Assembly: GCA_947476185.1 (NCBI GenBank) | Contig: CANJPX010000013.1 | Coordinates: forward strand, 1-57,375 | From: Bacteroidota bacterium | GTDB lineage: Bacteria; Bacteroidota; Bacteroidia; 2-12-FULL-35-15 | Direction of reading: 5' to 3' | DNA length: 57,375 nt | Shown here: piece after piece, positions 8,151-16,702 of the stretch | Numbering within the stretch: position 1 is the first letter of the stretch | Layout of the letters: each line of letters opens with the position of its first letter | Made by a program: the position numbers and the translations under genes | Notes under the pieces: model-generated | Databases searched by the model: none | The model's input: only the letters and a program-made list of their open reading frames with translations | What the model was told of the DNA's origin: nothing

Positions 8151-9731
8151 CTACCATGTGCTATCAGGAGCTTTTATCTTGATGATGGATGAATCCTTTT
8201 GAATGAAATCGGGGAGAGTCCCATTGTCGATAATAGCCAGTTTTGTTTTCTTGTTTTTTAAATAAGTATAATCGTTATAATTCAAGGGTTTATCATAGGC
8301 TATATTATTTGTATAAAACATAATACTAATATTTTTCTGCGCCTTGCAATTGAAGATCACATAATCTTCGGATGGTAAAATATTTTTTATTGACTTTATA
8401 AATAGTGCGTCATTTATTTTATCGATGCGTTTGTCATTATCATCAGGACGAATGAGCATAGTGTGTTTATAGGCAATTTTATAGAGATCGAGATTTCCCC
8501 ATGCAATCACTACTATCAGTATAACCGAAAAAATATTCTGAAGGAGTTCTTTCCTGAATACTTTCACTTTTAAGTACGACAATACATTATCAATTAAAGA
8601 AGCAAGCGAAAGAAATACGAAGGGACTAACGATATAACAAAAGCCCGACATCTTTGTTGCAGCAAGGGAAAAGAACAGGTATACAATTATAATAAATGAA
8701 AAGAATGCAATTTTAAAAGTATCCGTTATTATATTTTTGTAGAAAAAGAGCAATGAAAATAAAATTAAAAAAGGAACTAATTGGCCGCCTCCATAGGTTT
8801 TTCTCAAATTGTCGAAATAAAAAAATGCATCACCGCCATGATCTTCCACTACTTGAAAAAAATGTTTTGAATTTAAAGAGTATTCGTAGCTGCTTTCGAC
8901 AGGAAAGGCGTAAGAGATATAAATTTGCCAGGGAATAAAAACAATTGCAGCAACAATAAAACTTAGAATTATTGATTTGTATTCATGTAAAGTTCTTCTT
9001 CTTTTTTTATCCAAAATAATTGTAAGTCCCCAACCTGCGTAAACAAGCAAACCTGTCAGCCATTTGATCAAAACAGCGCCTCCGCTAAATAGGCCAATTA
9101 ATAGGAGCCAGTATTTTTTTTTGGAACTTTCGTATTCCACCCAAGCCCAGATGCTTGCTGTAATGTAAAAAAGAAATGCGATGTCGTTATGATCACTCGG
9201 AGGAAAGCCTGTAAGCATTTCATGCACATAAAAGGCAGAACAAAAAAGTACAGCACCGTAATATCCGATCTTTTCTGATAAGCTAATTTTTCCAATTCTA
9301 TAAATAAAAATTGGCAATATACTCATCATTATTATTGATGGAATGCGCACGACAAATTCATTCATTCCAAAAAGCTTTAAACTAAGAGCGATCTGCCATA
9401 AAAATAAAGGCTGTTTGTGTAGCCAGATATGGTTGGAGATCCAGCTGTTGGCATCATACGTTAATATAGGATTTTCGTATAAGGTTGGTACAAGAGGGTG
9501 CAAAAGAAGGTTTTTAGCAACCAGTGCATGAAATTGTTCATCCCAATTATTTAAGAATGGATCAAGCAATGCCATGAATGAACACAAAAAAAGTCCGGCA
9601 ATAAAAAGAATGCACAGACTTAATTTATATTTTTTAAATACTTCGAAAGACACGAGACTGCATACAATCAAAACAAAACCAATTAGAAATATAAAAAAAT
9701 GATTTTGATCAAAGTAGAAAATCGTATTCAT
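8151..9731 (-). CDS. GT39/ArnT-like membrane glycosyltransferase
   Basis: This gene encodes a 526-aa polytopic membrane protein with about 10-12 hydrophobic segments and a soluble C-terminal tail of about 100 residues. After the second membrane segment it carries LNNWDEQFHALVAKNLL, with an Asp-Glu pair in the first outer loop. It then has HKQPLFLWQIALSLKLFGMNEFVVRIPS. This arrangement is typical of GT-C enzymes of the GT39/ArnT group, which move sugars from polyprenyl-phosphate donors onto lipid, protein or polysaccharide on the periplasmic side. The acceptor is unknown. It is last in an operon of four minus-strand genes, 16 bp after another GT-C-like gene. Confidence 0.85.
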   Translation of the reverse strand: MNTIFYFDQNHFFIFLIGFVLIVCSLVSFEVFKKYKLSLCILFIAGLFLCSFMALLDPFLNNWDEQFHALVAKNLLLHPLVPTLYENPILTYDANSWISNHIWLHKQPLFLWQIALSLKLFGMNEFVVRIPSIIMMSILPIFIYRIGKISLSEKIGYYGAVLFCSAFYVHEMLTGFPPSDHNDIAFLFYITASIWAWVEYESSKKKYWLLLIGLFSGGAVLIKWLTGLLVYAGWGLTIILDKKRRRTLHEYKSIILSFIVAAIVFIPWQIYISYAFPVESSYEYSLNSKHFFQVVEDHGGDAFFYFDNLRKTYGGGQLVPFLILFSLLFFYKNIITDTFKIAFFSFIIIVYLFFSLAATKMSGFCYIVSPFVFLSLASLIDNVLSYLKVKVFRKELLQNIFSVILIVVIAWGNLDLYKIAYKHTMLIRPDDNDKRIDKINDALFIKSIKNILPSEDYVIFNCKAQKNISIMFYTNNIAYDKPLNYNDYTYLKNKKTKLAIIDNGTLPDFIQKDSSIIKIKAPDSTW

Positions 9732-9747
9732 TTAGTCGGATTTTAAA

Positions 9748-11211
9748 TTAAAACTTTTTAATATTTTCAAAAATAAATATTCCTTCTTTTTCATAAAAAA
9801 GTAGAGTGTCTTTTTTAAAATGTAATATTTGTTGATTGTTAGATTCATATCCAACTTTTTCCAGTGATTTGTTCAGATAAATGTAATAATCTGCATTTAT
9901 GTTGATAGACTCTCTGTTTGATGAATCTTTGACAATAGTTATAAATGGATACTTTTTTTTGTCGTTTAAATAATAAATCACACTTTGGAATGGCCACGAG
10001 AAATCAATCGTAATGTTTTTATTTTGATTTGCCCCTTTGCTATTTAATGTTTTTAAAATTGTTTCGGTATGAGAGTCAAAATACCACAACGCTGTTTTTG
10101 TCACATTTGCATTTACGAAAAAATTAAATCCAAAGAATAAGAGAACGATTGAAAAAAATATTTTTTGAAATAGATGGGGAGTTAGGTTAAATGTAAAGCA
10201 CAATGTCAAAATGAATAATGGGAAATAGAATAATGCTGCTCGATCAATTAAATAAAGTGTTCCGAGCAGAAAATGTTGTGTTGTGGAAGATAGAATGGCG
10301 AAAAGAAGCAATAGAAACAGACAGTTCTCCAAATTATATAAATGAAAATCCCCTTTTATATTTCTGAATATTAATAGGCATATCCCAACTACAAGGAGCA
10401 GGAGTAAAACGTTCAATACTATGTGAGTATAACCATTTATTACTGGTGAGTATTGCGTGTATTTAGTTAAAGAAACGAGGGTATCGGAATAAAAATCAAT
10501 ATTGCCACCATAGTAGAGGCTTTTGTTTATAATTAGTTTTCTAATTGGTTCGTAAACAATTAATGTAGAAAAAAGTGTAATAATAAATTGATACATGAAA
10601 AGTTTTAGCTTGTAGCCTTTGTTGCCAAATAAATTGATAATTATTAATGTCGATAGGCAAGCTGTCCAATAATTAAGTTGTGAAAAGTTGCATAATACTG
10701 CTATGGAAGCTAAAATTAGCGCATAATTTGCTGATCTTAATTTTTTGTTTTTAGCGAATAATAAAACATAGTAGATCGAACCTGCTTGAAAACTCATGCC
10801 TAATCCATATCCTCGAGCTAAGCTGAAAAAATCTAACAAAAATGGATTTATTATTAGTAAAACAAAAACGACAAAGCCTTGGAAGATTGGTAAATAGTTT
10901 GAAATTTTAAAGGAATAATAGAGGTATACTATAAAAGCTAAAACATTTGGAAGTCTAGCAATAAATATGTTTTCTTTCCCATAAAAATAAAAGAGCTTTA
11001 TTAAAAGAGTGTTTAATATGTGATTGTTTGCATCACAAGGTGAATAATTTAATATTTCAATTGAACTTAATGGAACAAAACTTTTGATTGTCCAAGCTTC
11101 ATCATACGTTATGCCCGTATTTAAAGCTCTGAAGAGAACATATATAAAAACTGTTCCACTTAAAAATAAATAGATAGCAGTCTCTTTTTTTATGTTGATC
11201 ATCCATTTCAT
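9748..11211 (-). CDS. Polytopic membrane protein, probable GT-C glycosyltransferase
   Basis: This gene encodes a 487-aa protein with about 10-11 membrane segments. The first outer loop has ITYDEAWTIKSF, an acidic pair after TM1. NHILNTLLIKLFYFYGKENIFIARLPN follows, and the ARLPN/VRIPS pattern is shared with the downstream GT39-like protein. This places it with GT-C glycosyltransferases, though it is too diverged to name a family. About 110 residues at the C-terminus form a hydrophilic domain (KGANQNKNITIDFSWPFQ...). It lies between the GH16 gene (16 bp) and the GT39 gene (16 bp) and is surely co-transcribed with both. It could otherwise be a non-catalytic membrane protein. Confidence 0.75.
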   Translation of the reverse strand: MKWMINIKKETAIYLFLSGTVFIYVLFRALNTGITYDEAWTIKSFVPLSSIEILNYSPCDANNHILNTLLIKLFYFYGKENIFIARLPNVLAFIVYLYYSFKISNYLPIFQGFVVFVLLIINPFLLDFFSLARGYGLGMSFQAGSIYYVLLFAKNKKLRSANYALILASIAVLCNFSQLNYWTACLSTLIIINLFGNKGYKLKLFMYQFIITLFSTLIVYEPIRKLIINKSLYYGGNIDFYSDTLVSLTKYTQYSPVINGYTHIVLNVLLLLLVVGICLLIFRNIKGDFHLYNLENCLFLLLLFAILSSTTQHFLLGTLYLIDRAALFYFPLFILTLCFTFNLTPHLFQKIFFSIVLLFFGFNFFVNANVTKTALWYFDSHTETILKTLNSKGANQNKNITIDFSWPFQSVIYYLNDKKKYPFITIVKDSSNRESININADYYIYLNKSLEKVGYESNNQQILHFKKDTLLFYEKEGIFIFENIKKF

Positions 11212-11227
11212 AAATTCATACTACAGT

Positions 11228-12544
11228 TTAGTTGAAAATAATTCTCTTAATATATGATTTTTCTGCACATAAAACCTTAATAAAGTATACCCCTTTTGGT
11301 TGATTTGATATATCAATTTCCAATAAGTTTGTAGCAGATACTTTGTAGTTTTGAACAGATTCTCCAAGAATATTTATTATGTTAACATTCGTTATAGGTT
11401 TTTCTGTATTGGATTGTGAAATTGAAAATTTTCCATGAGTCGGATTTGGATAAATATTTAAATTAGAATAATTATAAAGGATTGTTTGTGTAATTGGAAC
11501 TGTATCTGAATTAGAATACATTTTGATGTAATCGATTGTAAATTCTTTTGGAAATACTCCTCTGTCATATGCTACTCCCGTACTTAAAATTATATTCATT
11601 TTAATATCTTCTGTTGGGAAGGTGTTAAAAATAGTATACGTTTCTTTTGGATTTATTTCACTGCATTTTTTTATAGGGAAAGCATATCCATATAAAGGAC
11701 CGGCTGGAAGAGGCGGGGAAATATTCCAAATGCGATAAACTTCTCTGACAGTTACAGAATCAAGTTTCCAAATAATTTTATTTGCATTCCACTCTACTGA
11801 ATAGACATGGAAATCATCTGACAAGTTTTGAGCAACATTTCGAGTAAATCCATTATTACATTGTCCCCCTGATTCAACTCCGCAATAATTGTTTTTATGA
11901 TATGACATTATCATATTTTTAGAATCAATATTTTCATCAGAATCAAGAGAAGTGTTGATAAATTCAAATGCATCAATTTCTTGAGCACAGCTACCATATA
12001 GCCAAAATGCAGGCCATGTTCCATCAATCAAAGGAATCTTTGCTCTGATTTCGAATTTGCCGGATTTGAAATTTAGTTTACTAAATATCATACCAGAAGT
12101 ATATTTGAAAAAAATATTGTTATGTGGTAACATCCAAGAAGGATCGTATGTTGGAACATTATAAACATCACGATAGCCTGGATCTATTTTTGTCGTTAAA
12201 TGTAAATAACCATCACTAACTGTTACATTCTCATCCGCCATATACTCTCTCGTATAACCAGTTCCGGATGCAGTATTATTTAGGGCTCTTCCCCAAGGGA
12301 AGTATGTTTGCCAAGCATTTGAATCAAGATTGGTACCATCAAAATTGTCTTCAAATAACAATTGGTAATAATCATCACAATTTGTTGTGTCACTTAAATT
12401 AAAGGATAAACCATTGTATGTATAATCACATCCGTTGTATATGAAATTTGTGGGATAAACCTGACTGAATAGCCCAAAACAAAAAGTCATACAAATAAGA
12501 AAAAGTGTATGTTTTATAAAACTGATATTTGGGATTATTTTCAA
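11228..12544 (-). CDS. Secreted GH16 family glycoside hydrolase with T9SS sorting domain
   Basis: This gene encodes a 438-aa protein with three parts. A signal peptide spans residues about 1-28 (ending FGLFSQ). A GH16 beta-jelly-roll catalytic domain spans about 60-345, with the active-site motif EIDAFE at 189-194 (nucleophile E189, acid/base E194). A C-terminal type A sorting domain starts at about residue 362 (LNIYPNPTHGKFSI ... GVYFIKVLCAEKSYIKRIIF). The last element directs secretion through the type IX system and surface anchoring. GH16 enzymes cut beta-1,3/1,4-glucans, agar, carrageenan or porphyran, and the substrate is not clear here. The start overlaps the upstream outer-membrane gene by 4 bp, and two GT-C-like genes follow. 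Confidence 0.93.
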   Translation of the reverse strand: MKIIPNISFIKHTLFLICMTFCFGLFSQVYPTNFIYNGCDYTYNGLSFNLSDTTNCDDYYQLLFEDNFDGTNLDSNAWQTYFPWGRALNNTASGTGYTREYMADENVTVSDGYLHLTTKIDPGYRDVYNVPTYDPSWMLPHNNIFFKYTSGMIFSKLNFKSGKFEIRAKIPLIDGTWPAFWLYGSCAQEIDAFEFINTSLDSDENIDSKNMIMSYHKNNYCGVESGGQCNNGFTRNVAQNLSDDFHVYSVEWNANKIIWKLDSVTVREVYRIWNISPPLPAGPLYGYAFPIKKCSEINPKETYTIFNTFPTEDIKMNIILSTGVAYDRGVFPKEFTIDYIKMYSNSDTVPITQTILYNYSNLNIYPNPTHGKFSISQSNTEKPITNVNIINILGESVQNYKVSATNLLEIDISNQPKGVYFIKVLCAEKSYIKRIIFN

Positions 12545-13383
12545 CTTTTGCCAAACTTTAAATGTAGTCCTATGTTTAATCCTATGCTACTAAAGGGGTA
12601 ATATTGTCTTAATTGTTGTCTTGGAGACCAGGTGGCTGAAGAAGAATTATTTGTAGTAGTATAACTATCAATATAATTTGTTTGATTTTGAGAAGGCGTG
12701 AGATTCGATAACATGTCTACTCCATTGATTGCATATTTTGTGATTTTGCCTTTCTTTGGTCCCCATGATTGATTAATCATTCCTAATTCCCCGAAAATAG
12801 AAATTTTTTCGCTTATTTTTTTTGTAATTCCAAGTGAAGCTATTATGCCTATAGAAGCTCCATTTGAGTATTTCCATTCAGTTTCTGTTGTTTCATTATT
12901 TTGAATGTCATAATGAGAATCTTTTATTGTAATTTTTCCAAATATGCGAAAGGCTAATCCTAGCTTTGCATAAGGTTTAATTTTTCCGTCTCCAACACTA
13001 ATTCTAATTCCGGGGCTTAATCGAAACATATTTGCAGACATAACAGTTTTTTCGTTAAAGTCCAATTCTTTTGAATAATATCCAGAATATTTATTACCAA
13101 TCAAATAAGATATTCCAAGTTCAGTTCCAATATTTTCATTTTTTTTATATCCGATATATCCTCCCAAAAGCAATCCTCTCCCAAAAGATCCTTTAACAGT
13201 TGCGTTAGAAGTTTGAGTAATTCCATTTTCAATTTTCGAAGCTAAATTTTGTGATGCCATGCTGAATCCATAGCCGGTAGCAATTCCTGCATAAAACTTC
13301 TGTGCATTTACGAGTTTGATATTTAGAACAAAAAAAATTGCAATCATTATTAATAAAGCATATTTTCTTATCATAAAATCCAT
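12541..13383 (-). CDS. Outer-membrane beta-barrel protein
   Basis: This gene encodes a 280-aa protein with a signal peptide (hydrophobic residues 7-24, ending VNAQ). Alternating hydrophobic strands typical of an eight- to ten-stranded porin-like OMP follow: AGIATGYGFSM, LLLGGYIGYK, ELGISYLIG, PYAKLGLAFRIF, SIGIIASLGITKK, IFGELGMI. It ends GLNIGLHLKFGKS. A second ATG three codons in (13374) would give MIRKYALLIM and is equally plausible. It is the first gene of an operon with GH16 and two membrane glycosyltransferases (4-bp overlap with GH16). The function is unknown. A -7 box lies about 70 bp upstream. Confidence 0.85.
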   Translation of the reverse strand: MDFMIRKYALLIMIAIFFVLNIKLVNAQKFYAGIATGYGFSMASQNLASKIENGITQTSNATVKGSFGRGLLLGGYIGYKKNENIGTELGISYLIGNKYSGYYSKELDFNEKTVMSANMFRLSPGIRISVGDGKIKPYAKLGLAFRIFGKITIKDSHYDIQNNETTETEWKYSNGASIGIIASLGITKKISEKISIFGELGMINQSWGPKKGKITKYAINGVDMLSNLTPSQNQTNYIDSYTTTNNSSSATWSPRQQLRQYYPFSSIGLNIGLHLKFGKS

Positions 13384-13453
13384 AGTTATCTTTTTTATAA
13401 TGATAATTTAAAACAATTATCTTAGTATTTACAATTAGTATCTGACCTTTTCA

Positions 13454-13461
13454 CAAATGTA
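13454..13461 (-). promoter_or_regulatory. Putative -7 box (TACATTTG) for the OMP-GH16-GT operon
   Basis: On the minus strand TACATTTG matches TAnnTTTG exactly. It lies about 70 bp before the ATG at 13383. The expected -33 position has TTAG rather than TTTG. It faces away from the DUF4290 promoter at 13538-13569. Confidence 0.45.
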
Positions 13462-13537
13462 GCCAATTCTATATTGTTTTCTAAATACATATTTTCACGG
13501 TATTGATGAAAAGTTGCAGATCAAAAAATATATTCTG

Positions 13538-13569
13538 TTTGCCATTTTCTAATAAAATCACTACTTTTA
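13538..13569 (+). promoter_or_regulatory. Putative promoter of the DUF4290 gene
   Basis: TTTG (13538-13541), 20 bp, then TACTTTTA (13562-13569, 7 of 8 to TAnnTTTG). The spacing is ideal for the Bacteroidota housekeeping sigma factor. The start codon is 44 bp downstream. Confidence 0.5.
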
Positions 13570-13613
13570 CATTCTCTAAGAGAAAAGATACCACCAAACA
13601 AATTATAGATTAG

Positions 13614-14297
13614 ATGGAATATAACACTAGTCTGCCAAAAATGATCATCCCCGAATATGGCAGAAACATTCAAAAAATGATCGATTTTGCAATTGCAGTT
13701 GAAGATCGTGAAGAACGTAATAAAGTAGCTCGTGCTATCATCGATGTGATGGGACAACTCAATCCTCATTTACGTGATGTAACTGATTTTAAGCATAAAT
13801 TGTGGGATCATATTTTTATCATTTCTGAATTTAAATTGGACGTTGATTCCCCGTATCCAAAGCCTACTGCTGAAACATTTCAAACAAAACCTGATCGTGT
13901 TTTATATCCGAGTAATGATATCCGCTATAAACATTATGGAAAAACGGTTGAACGTATTATTGCAAAAGGAAGAGAATATCCGGAAGGTGCTGAAAAAAAT
14001 GCATTGGTGGAACAGATCGCCAATTTGATGAAACGTTCTTACCTTACCTGGAACCGTGATTCGGTGAATGATGAGGTGATCTTAAAACAGTTGGCAGAAT
14101 TGTCGAAAGGAGAATTGGTATTAGCAGATGTTTCGGCTTTGAGAAGTACACAAACATTTGTCCCTCGTCCTGTTAGTAACCAAGGCAGAGATAATAAGAA
14201 GAAACAAAATACCGGCGGTAAACAAAATAATGGCGGACATCGTCATCATAAGAACAATAACAACAACAACCAGAGTTTTAAACGCAAGCCTTTTTAA
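13614..14297 (+). CDS. DUF4290 domain protein
   Basis: This gene encodes a 227-aa protein of the DUF4290 family, which is restricted to Bacteroidota and usually found next to murA, as here. The conserved N-terminal region covers residues 1 to about 185, with IIPEYGRNIQKMIDFAI, LRDVTDFKHKLWDHIFIIS and KHYGKTVERII. The last 40 residues are a low-complexity tail rich in Asn, Lys, Gly and His. It includes runs of five Asn from an AAC/AAT triplet tract and ends basic (FKRKPF). This looks disordered and perhaps nucleic-acid binding. No signal peptide is present, so it is probably cytoplasmic. The function is unknown. A hairpin terminator follows at 14354-14383. Confidence 0.93.
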   Translation: MEYNTSLPKMIIPEYGRNIQKMIDFAIAVEDREERNKVARAIIDVMGQLNPHLRDVTDFKHKLWDHIFIISEFKLDVDSPYPKPTAETFQTKPDRVLYPSNDIRYKHYGKTVERIIAKGREYPEGAEKNALVEQIANLMKRSYLTWNRDSVNDEVILKQLAELSKGELVLADVSALRSTQTFVPRPVSNQGRDNKKKQNTGGKQNNGGHRHHKNNNNNNQSFKRKPF

Positions 14298-14353
14298 GAG
14301 GTGGTTCAACGTTTAAGGATTGAAAGTTTAAAGTTGGAATAGATTTATTAAAG

Positions 14354-14383
14354 CACTTTTCTTAATTGAAAGGTGTTTTTTTT
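14354..14383 (+). terminator. Rho-independent terminator after the DUF4290 gene
   Basis: CACTTTTC (14354-14361) pairs with GAAAGGTG (14368-14375), with one G-T pair and a 6-nt loop. It is directly followed by eight T. It lies 57 bp past the stop. Confidence 0.75.
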
Positions 14384-14423
14384 ATAAGTCAGGCAAATGC
14401 ACAGAATGTCGAATTGCAGACGT

Positions 14424-14545
14424 TATTCTGAGCTCAGACTTTACTGATCCAGTCGAAGTGACGAAGCGTGTGCGCAAGCCGGCCCACATGTTTCGACAGG
14501 CTCAACATGACAACACACAAAATTCCATTCCGCTCGAACTGACAG
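14424..14545. repeat. Cluster of REP-like palindromic sequences
   Basis: Three motifs follow each other: TTATTCTGAGC...AGTCGAAGTGACG (14424-14463); ACATGTTTCGACAGGCTCAA plus CATGACA (about 14486-14512), whose reverse complement is the common 'TGTCATGTTGAGCCTGTCGAAACATG' motif; and CCGCTCGAACTGACAGCGG (14529-14547), which forms a CCGCT/AGCGG stem. These match short dispersed repeats known from many Bacteroidota genomes. The density here suggests a landing site for several insertions. Confidence 0.6.
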
Positions 14546-14704
14546 CGGTTATGTTCAGTCTGTTCACTATTAACAATCCTTAGTTCGTAAAAATCAATTT
14601 CTTCGTCATCAATTTCACTCTTTTAATGCGTACTTAGTATTGAAATCAGAGCCTTCCAAATAGGAAGTTTCAAACTCTTTTCATTAAACTATAAACTAAA
14701 AAAA

Positions 14705-16009
14705 ATGAGTGTATTCGAGATCATAGGCGGGAAAAAATTAAAGGGCGAAATTATTCCACAGGGCGCTAAAAATGAGGCGCTACAAATACTTTGCGCTGTT
14801 CTGTTAACGCCCGAAAAGGTGGTGATACAAAACATTCCGGATATTGTGGATGTAAATAAACTCATTGATCTGCTTCGTGATCTGGGAGTGACAATAGAAA
14901 AAACAGGTCATGAAGAATATACATTTCAAGCCGATCATGTAGATGTGGATTATTTGAATTCTCCGGAATTTAAAAAGAAAGGTGGTAGTTTACGTGGTTC
15001 AATTATGATAGTAGGGCCATTGCTTTCCCGTTTCGGTAAAGGATACATTCCGAAACCCGGAGGAGATAAGATCGGACGGAGGAGATTGGATACGCACTTT
15101 ATCGGATTTCAAAATCTGGGTGCCAAATTCATTTATGATGAGGCAAACGAATTTTATAAGGTTGAAGCAAATGATTTGAAAGGTTGTTACATGCTTTTGG
15201 ATGAAGCATCTGTGACCGGAACAGCGAATATTCTAATGGCTGCCGTGTTGGCAAAAGGAACAACGACTATTTACAATGCTGCTTGTGAGCCATATGTTCA
15301 GCAGTTGTGTAAAATGCTGAATCGGATGGGAGCAAAAATTTCAGGAATAGGCTCTAATTTATTGGTGATCGAAGGGGTAAAATACCTGACTGGGACAACA
15401 CATAGAATGTTGCCGGATATGATCGAAGTAGGTAGTTTTATTGGTTTGGCAGCAATGACGCAATCAGAGATCACTATTAAGGATGTTCATTGGGATGAGC
15501 TGGGTATCATTCCAAGTGTGTTTCAGCGTTTAGGTATTAAACTAGAGCGCAGAGGCGATGATATTTATATTCCTTCGCAGGAAAGTTACGAGATCGATAC
15601 GTTTATTGATGGTTCTATTTTAACAATTTCGGATGCTATTTGGCCGGGTTTTACTCCCGATCTTTTAAGTATCATCCTTGTGGTGGCAACGCAGGCAAAA
15701 GGCACTGCTTTGATCCATCAGAAAATGTTCGAAAGCCGCTTGTTCTTCGTGGATAAATTGATTGATATGGGCGCACAGATCATTCTTTGCGATCCACATC
15801 GGGCTACAGTGATCGGTCTGAACAGAGAACATCAGTTAAAAGGTATTTCAATGACCTCTCCTGATATCCGTGCAGGTGTATCGTTGCTGATAGCGGCTCT
15901 TTCAGCGAAAGGGAAAAGTACAATACATAATATAGAGCAGATAGACAGAGGTTATCAGAACATAGATATACGTTTACAAAAACTTGGTGCAGAAATTGTA
16001 AGGAAGTAG
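14705..16009 (+). CDS. murA: UDP-N-acetylglucosamine 1-carboxyvinyltransferase, Asp active-site form
   Basis: This gene encodes a 434-aa MurA, which transfers enolpyruvate from PEP to UDP-GlcNAc in the first committed step of peptidoglycan synthesis. The inverse alpha-beta barrel family is shown by GAKNEAL (Lys22, Asn23), the flexible loop at residues 118-130, TGTANILMAA and ESRLFFVDKL. In the loop the E. coli sequence PGGCTIG is here PGGDKIG, so Asp121 replaces the Cys that fosfomycin alkylates. Asp at this position is known from Mycobacterium, Chlamydia and Borrelia and gives intrinsic fosfomycin resistance. It follows DUF4290 and precedes a TlpA-like gene by 26 bp. Confidence 0.97.
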   Translation: MSVFEIIGGKKLKGEIIPQGAKNEALQILCAVLLTPEKVVIQNIPDIVDVNKLIDLLRDLGVTIEKTGHEEYTFQADHVDVDYLNSPEFKKKGGSLRGSIMIVGPLLSRFGKGYIPKPGGDKIGRRRLDTHFIGFQNLGAKFIYDEANEFYKVEANDLKGCYMLLDEASVTGTANILMAAVLAKGTTTIYNAACEPYVQQLCKMLNRMGAKISGIGSNLLVIEGVKYLTGTTHRMLPDMIEVGSFIGLAAMTQSEITIKDVHWDELGIIPSVFQRLGIKLERRGDDIYIPSQESYEIDTFIDGSILTISDAIWPGFTPDLLSIILVVATQAKGTALIHQKMFESRLFFVDKLIDMGAQIILCDPHRATVIGLNREHQLKGISMTSPDIRAGVSLLIAALSAKGKSTIHNIEQIDRGYQNIDIRLQKLGAEIVRK

Positions 16010-16022
16010 TTCAAAAAAATTG

Positions 16023-16030
16023 TAAATTTG
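16023..16030 (+). promoter_or_regulatory. Putative -7 box (TAAATTTG) just before the TlpA-like gene
   Basis: An exact TAnnTTTG match ends only 5 nt before the ATG at 16036. If used, transcription would begin at or next to the start codon, giving a leaderless or nearly leaderless mRNA. The -33 region lies at the murA end and has no clear TTTG. Confidence 0.4.
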
Positions 16031-16035
16031 TATCC

Positions 16036-16599
16036 ATGAAAAAAGTAAACATTCTACTCGTGCTTGCCGCAGTGTCAGTTCTGGCATTCGGATTCATTAA
16101 AACTAGTTCAAACCCCTCTCAGGATGATAAATCGGGAGCTGTGGTTGGAATAAATATCGGCAATAAGGCTCCTGAGCTTAATTTCAAAAGTCCTGATGAT
16201 AAAGACATCGCTCTTTCCTCTTTAAAAGGGAAAATAGTATTGATCGATTTTTGGGCTTCCTGGTGCGGTCCTTGCCGACATGAGATGCCAACAGTCGTTG
16301 CCGCATACAATACTTATAAAGATACAAAATTCAGTAAAAAAGCAAAAGGTTTTACCGTTTATAGTTTGTCCTTAGATAATAATAAAACAGCGTGGGTAAA
16401 CGCTATTGCAAAGGATGGGTTGATTTGGGGTAGCCATGTCAGCGATCTTGGTGGTTGGCAATCGAAAGGTGCTGCCATTTATGGCGTTAATTCTATTCCT
16501 GCCGGTTTCTTAATTGATGAAAATGGAATTATTGTCGCAAAAGGAAACGACCTGAGAGGTCCTGGATTAGAAAACGAACTAAAAAAATTGATCAAGTAA
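16036..16599 (+). CDS. TlpA-family thioredoxin-like protein, exported
   Basis: This gene encodes a 187-aa protein with an N-terminal hydrophobic export signal (residues 4-21) and a TlpA/ResA-type thioredoxin fold. The redox motif is WCGPC in FWASWCGPCRHEMPT (about residues 76-80). The cis-Pro region is VNSIPAGFLIDENG. It probably acts in the periplasm as a disulfide reductase, for example in cytochrome c maturation or oxidative repair, though the partner cannot be told. It is 26 bp after murA but has its own -7 box, and a strong terminator follows. Confidence 0.92.
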   Translation: MKKVNILLVLAAVSVLAFGFIKTSSNPSQDDKSGAVVGINIGNKAPELNFKSPDDKDIALSSLKGKIVLIDFWASWCGPCRHEMPTVVAAYNTYKDTKFSKKAKGFTVYSLSLDNNKTAWVNAIAKDGLIWGSHVSDLGGWQSKGAAIYGVNSIPAGFLIDENGIIVAKGNDLRGPGLENELKKLIK

Positions 16600-16616
16600 G
16601 CAGATCATGTTATAAC

Positions 16617-16650
16617 AAAAGACAGAATTCGTAAGGGTTCTGTCTTTTTA
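16617..16650 (+). terminator. Rho-independent terminator after the TlpA-like gene
   Basis: AAAAGACAGAA (16617-16627) pairs perfectly with TTCTGTCTTTT (16638-16648), with a 10-nt loop and T-rich 3' end. The right arm and T-run (GGTTCTGTCTTTTTA) are identical over 15 nt to those of the terminator at 17899-17930. Confidence 0.85.
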
Positions 16651-16702
16651 GTTTAATATTAACTGATTTTTTATAGCTTTGATAAATATTTTCAAAAACC
16701 GG

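Larger units (their letters stand above)
14298..14704. other. 407-bp intergenic region with terminator and REP-like cluster
   Basis: This is the only gap above 300 bp. I see no gene in it. It holds a hairpin terminator for the DUF4290 gene (14354-14383), a group of REP-like palindromic sequences (14424-14545) and, near the end, a small stem CTTCC/GGAAG around 14652-14667. The last stretch before murA is AT-rich without a recognisable -7 box. Confidence 0.6.

Noticed and set aside
14249..14285. AAC/AAT triplet tract as a phase-variable repeat
   Set aside because: The tract is short and in frame, so changes would only lengthen or shorten an Asn run in the disordered tail of the DUF4290 protein.
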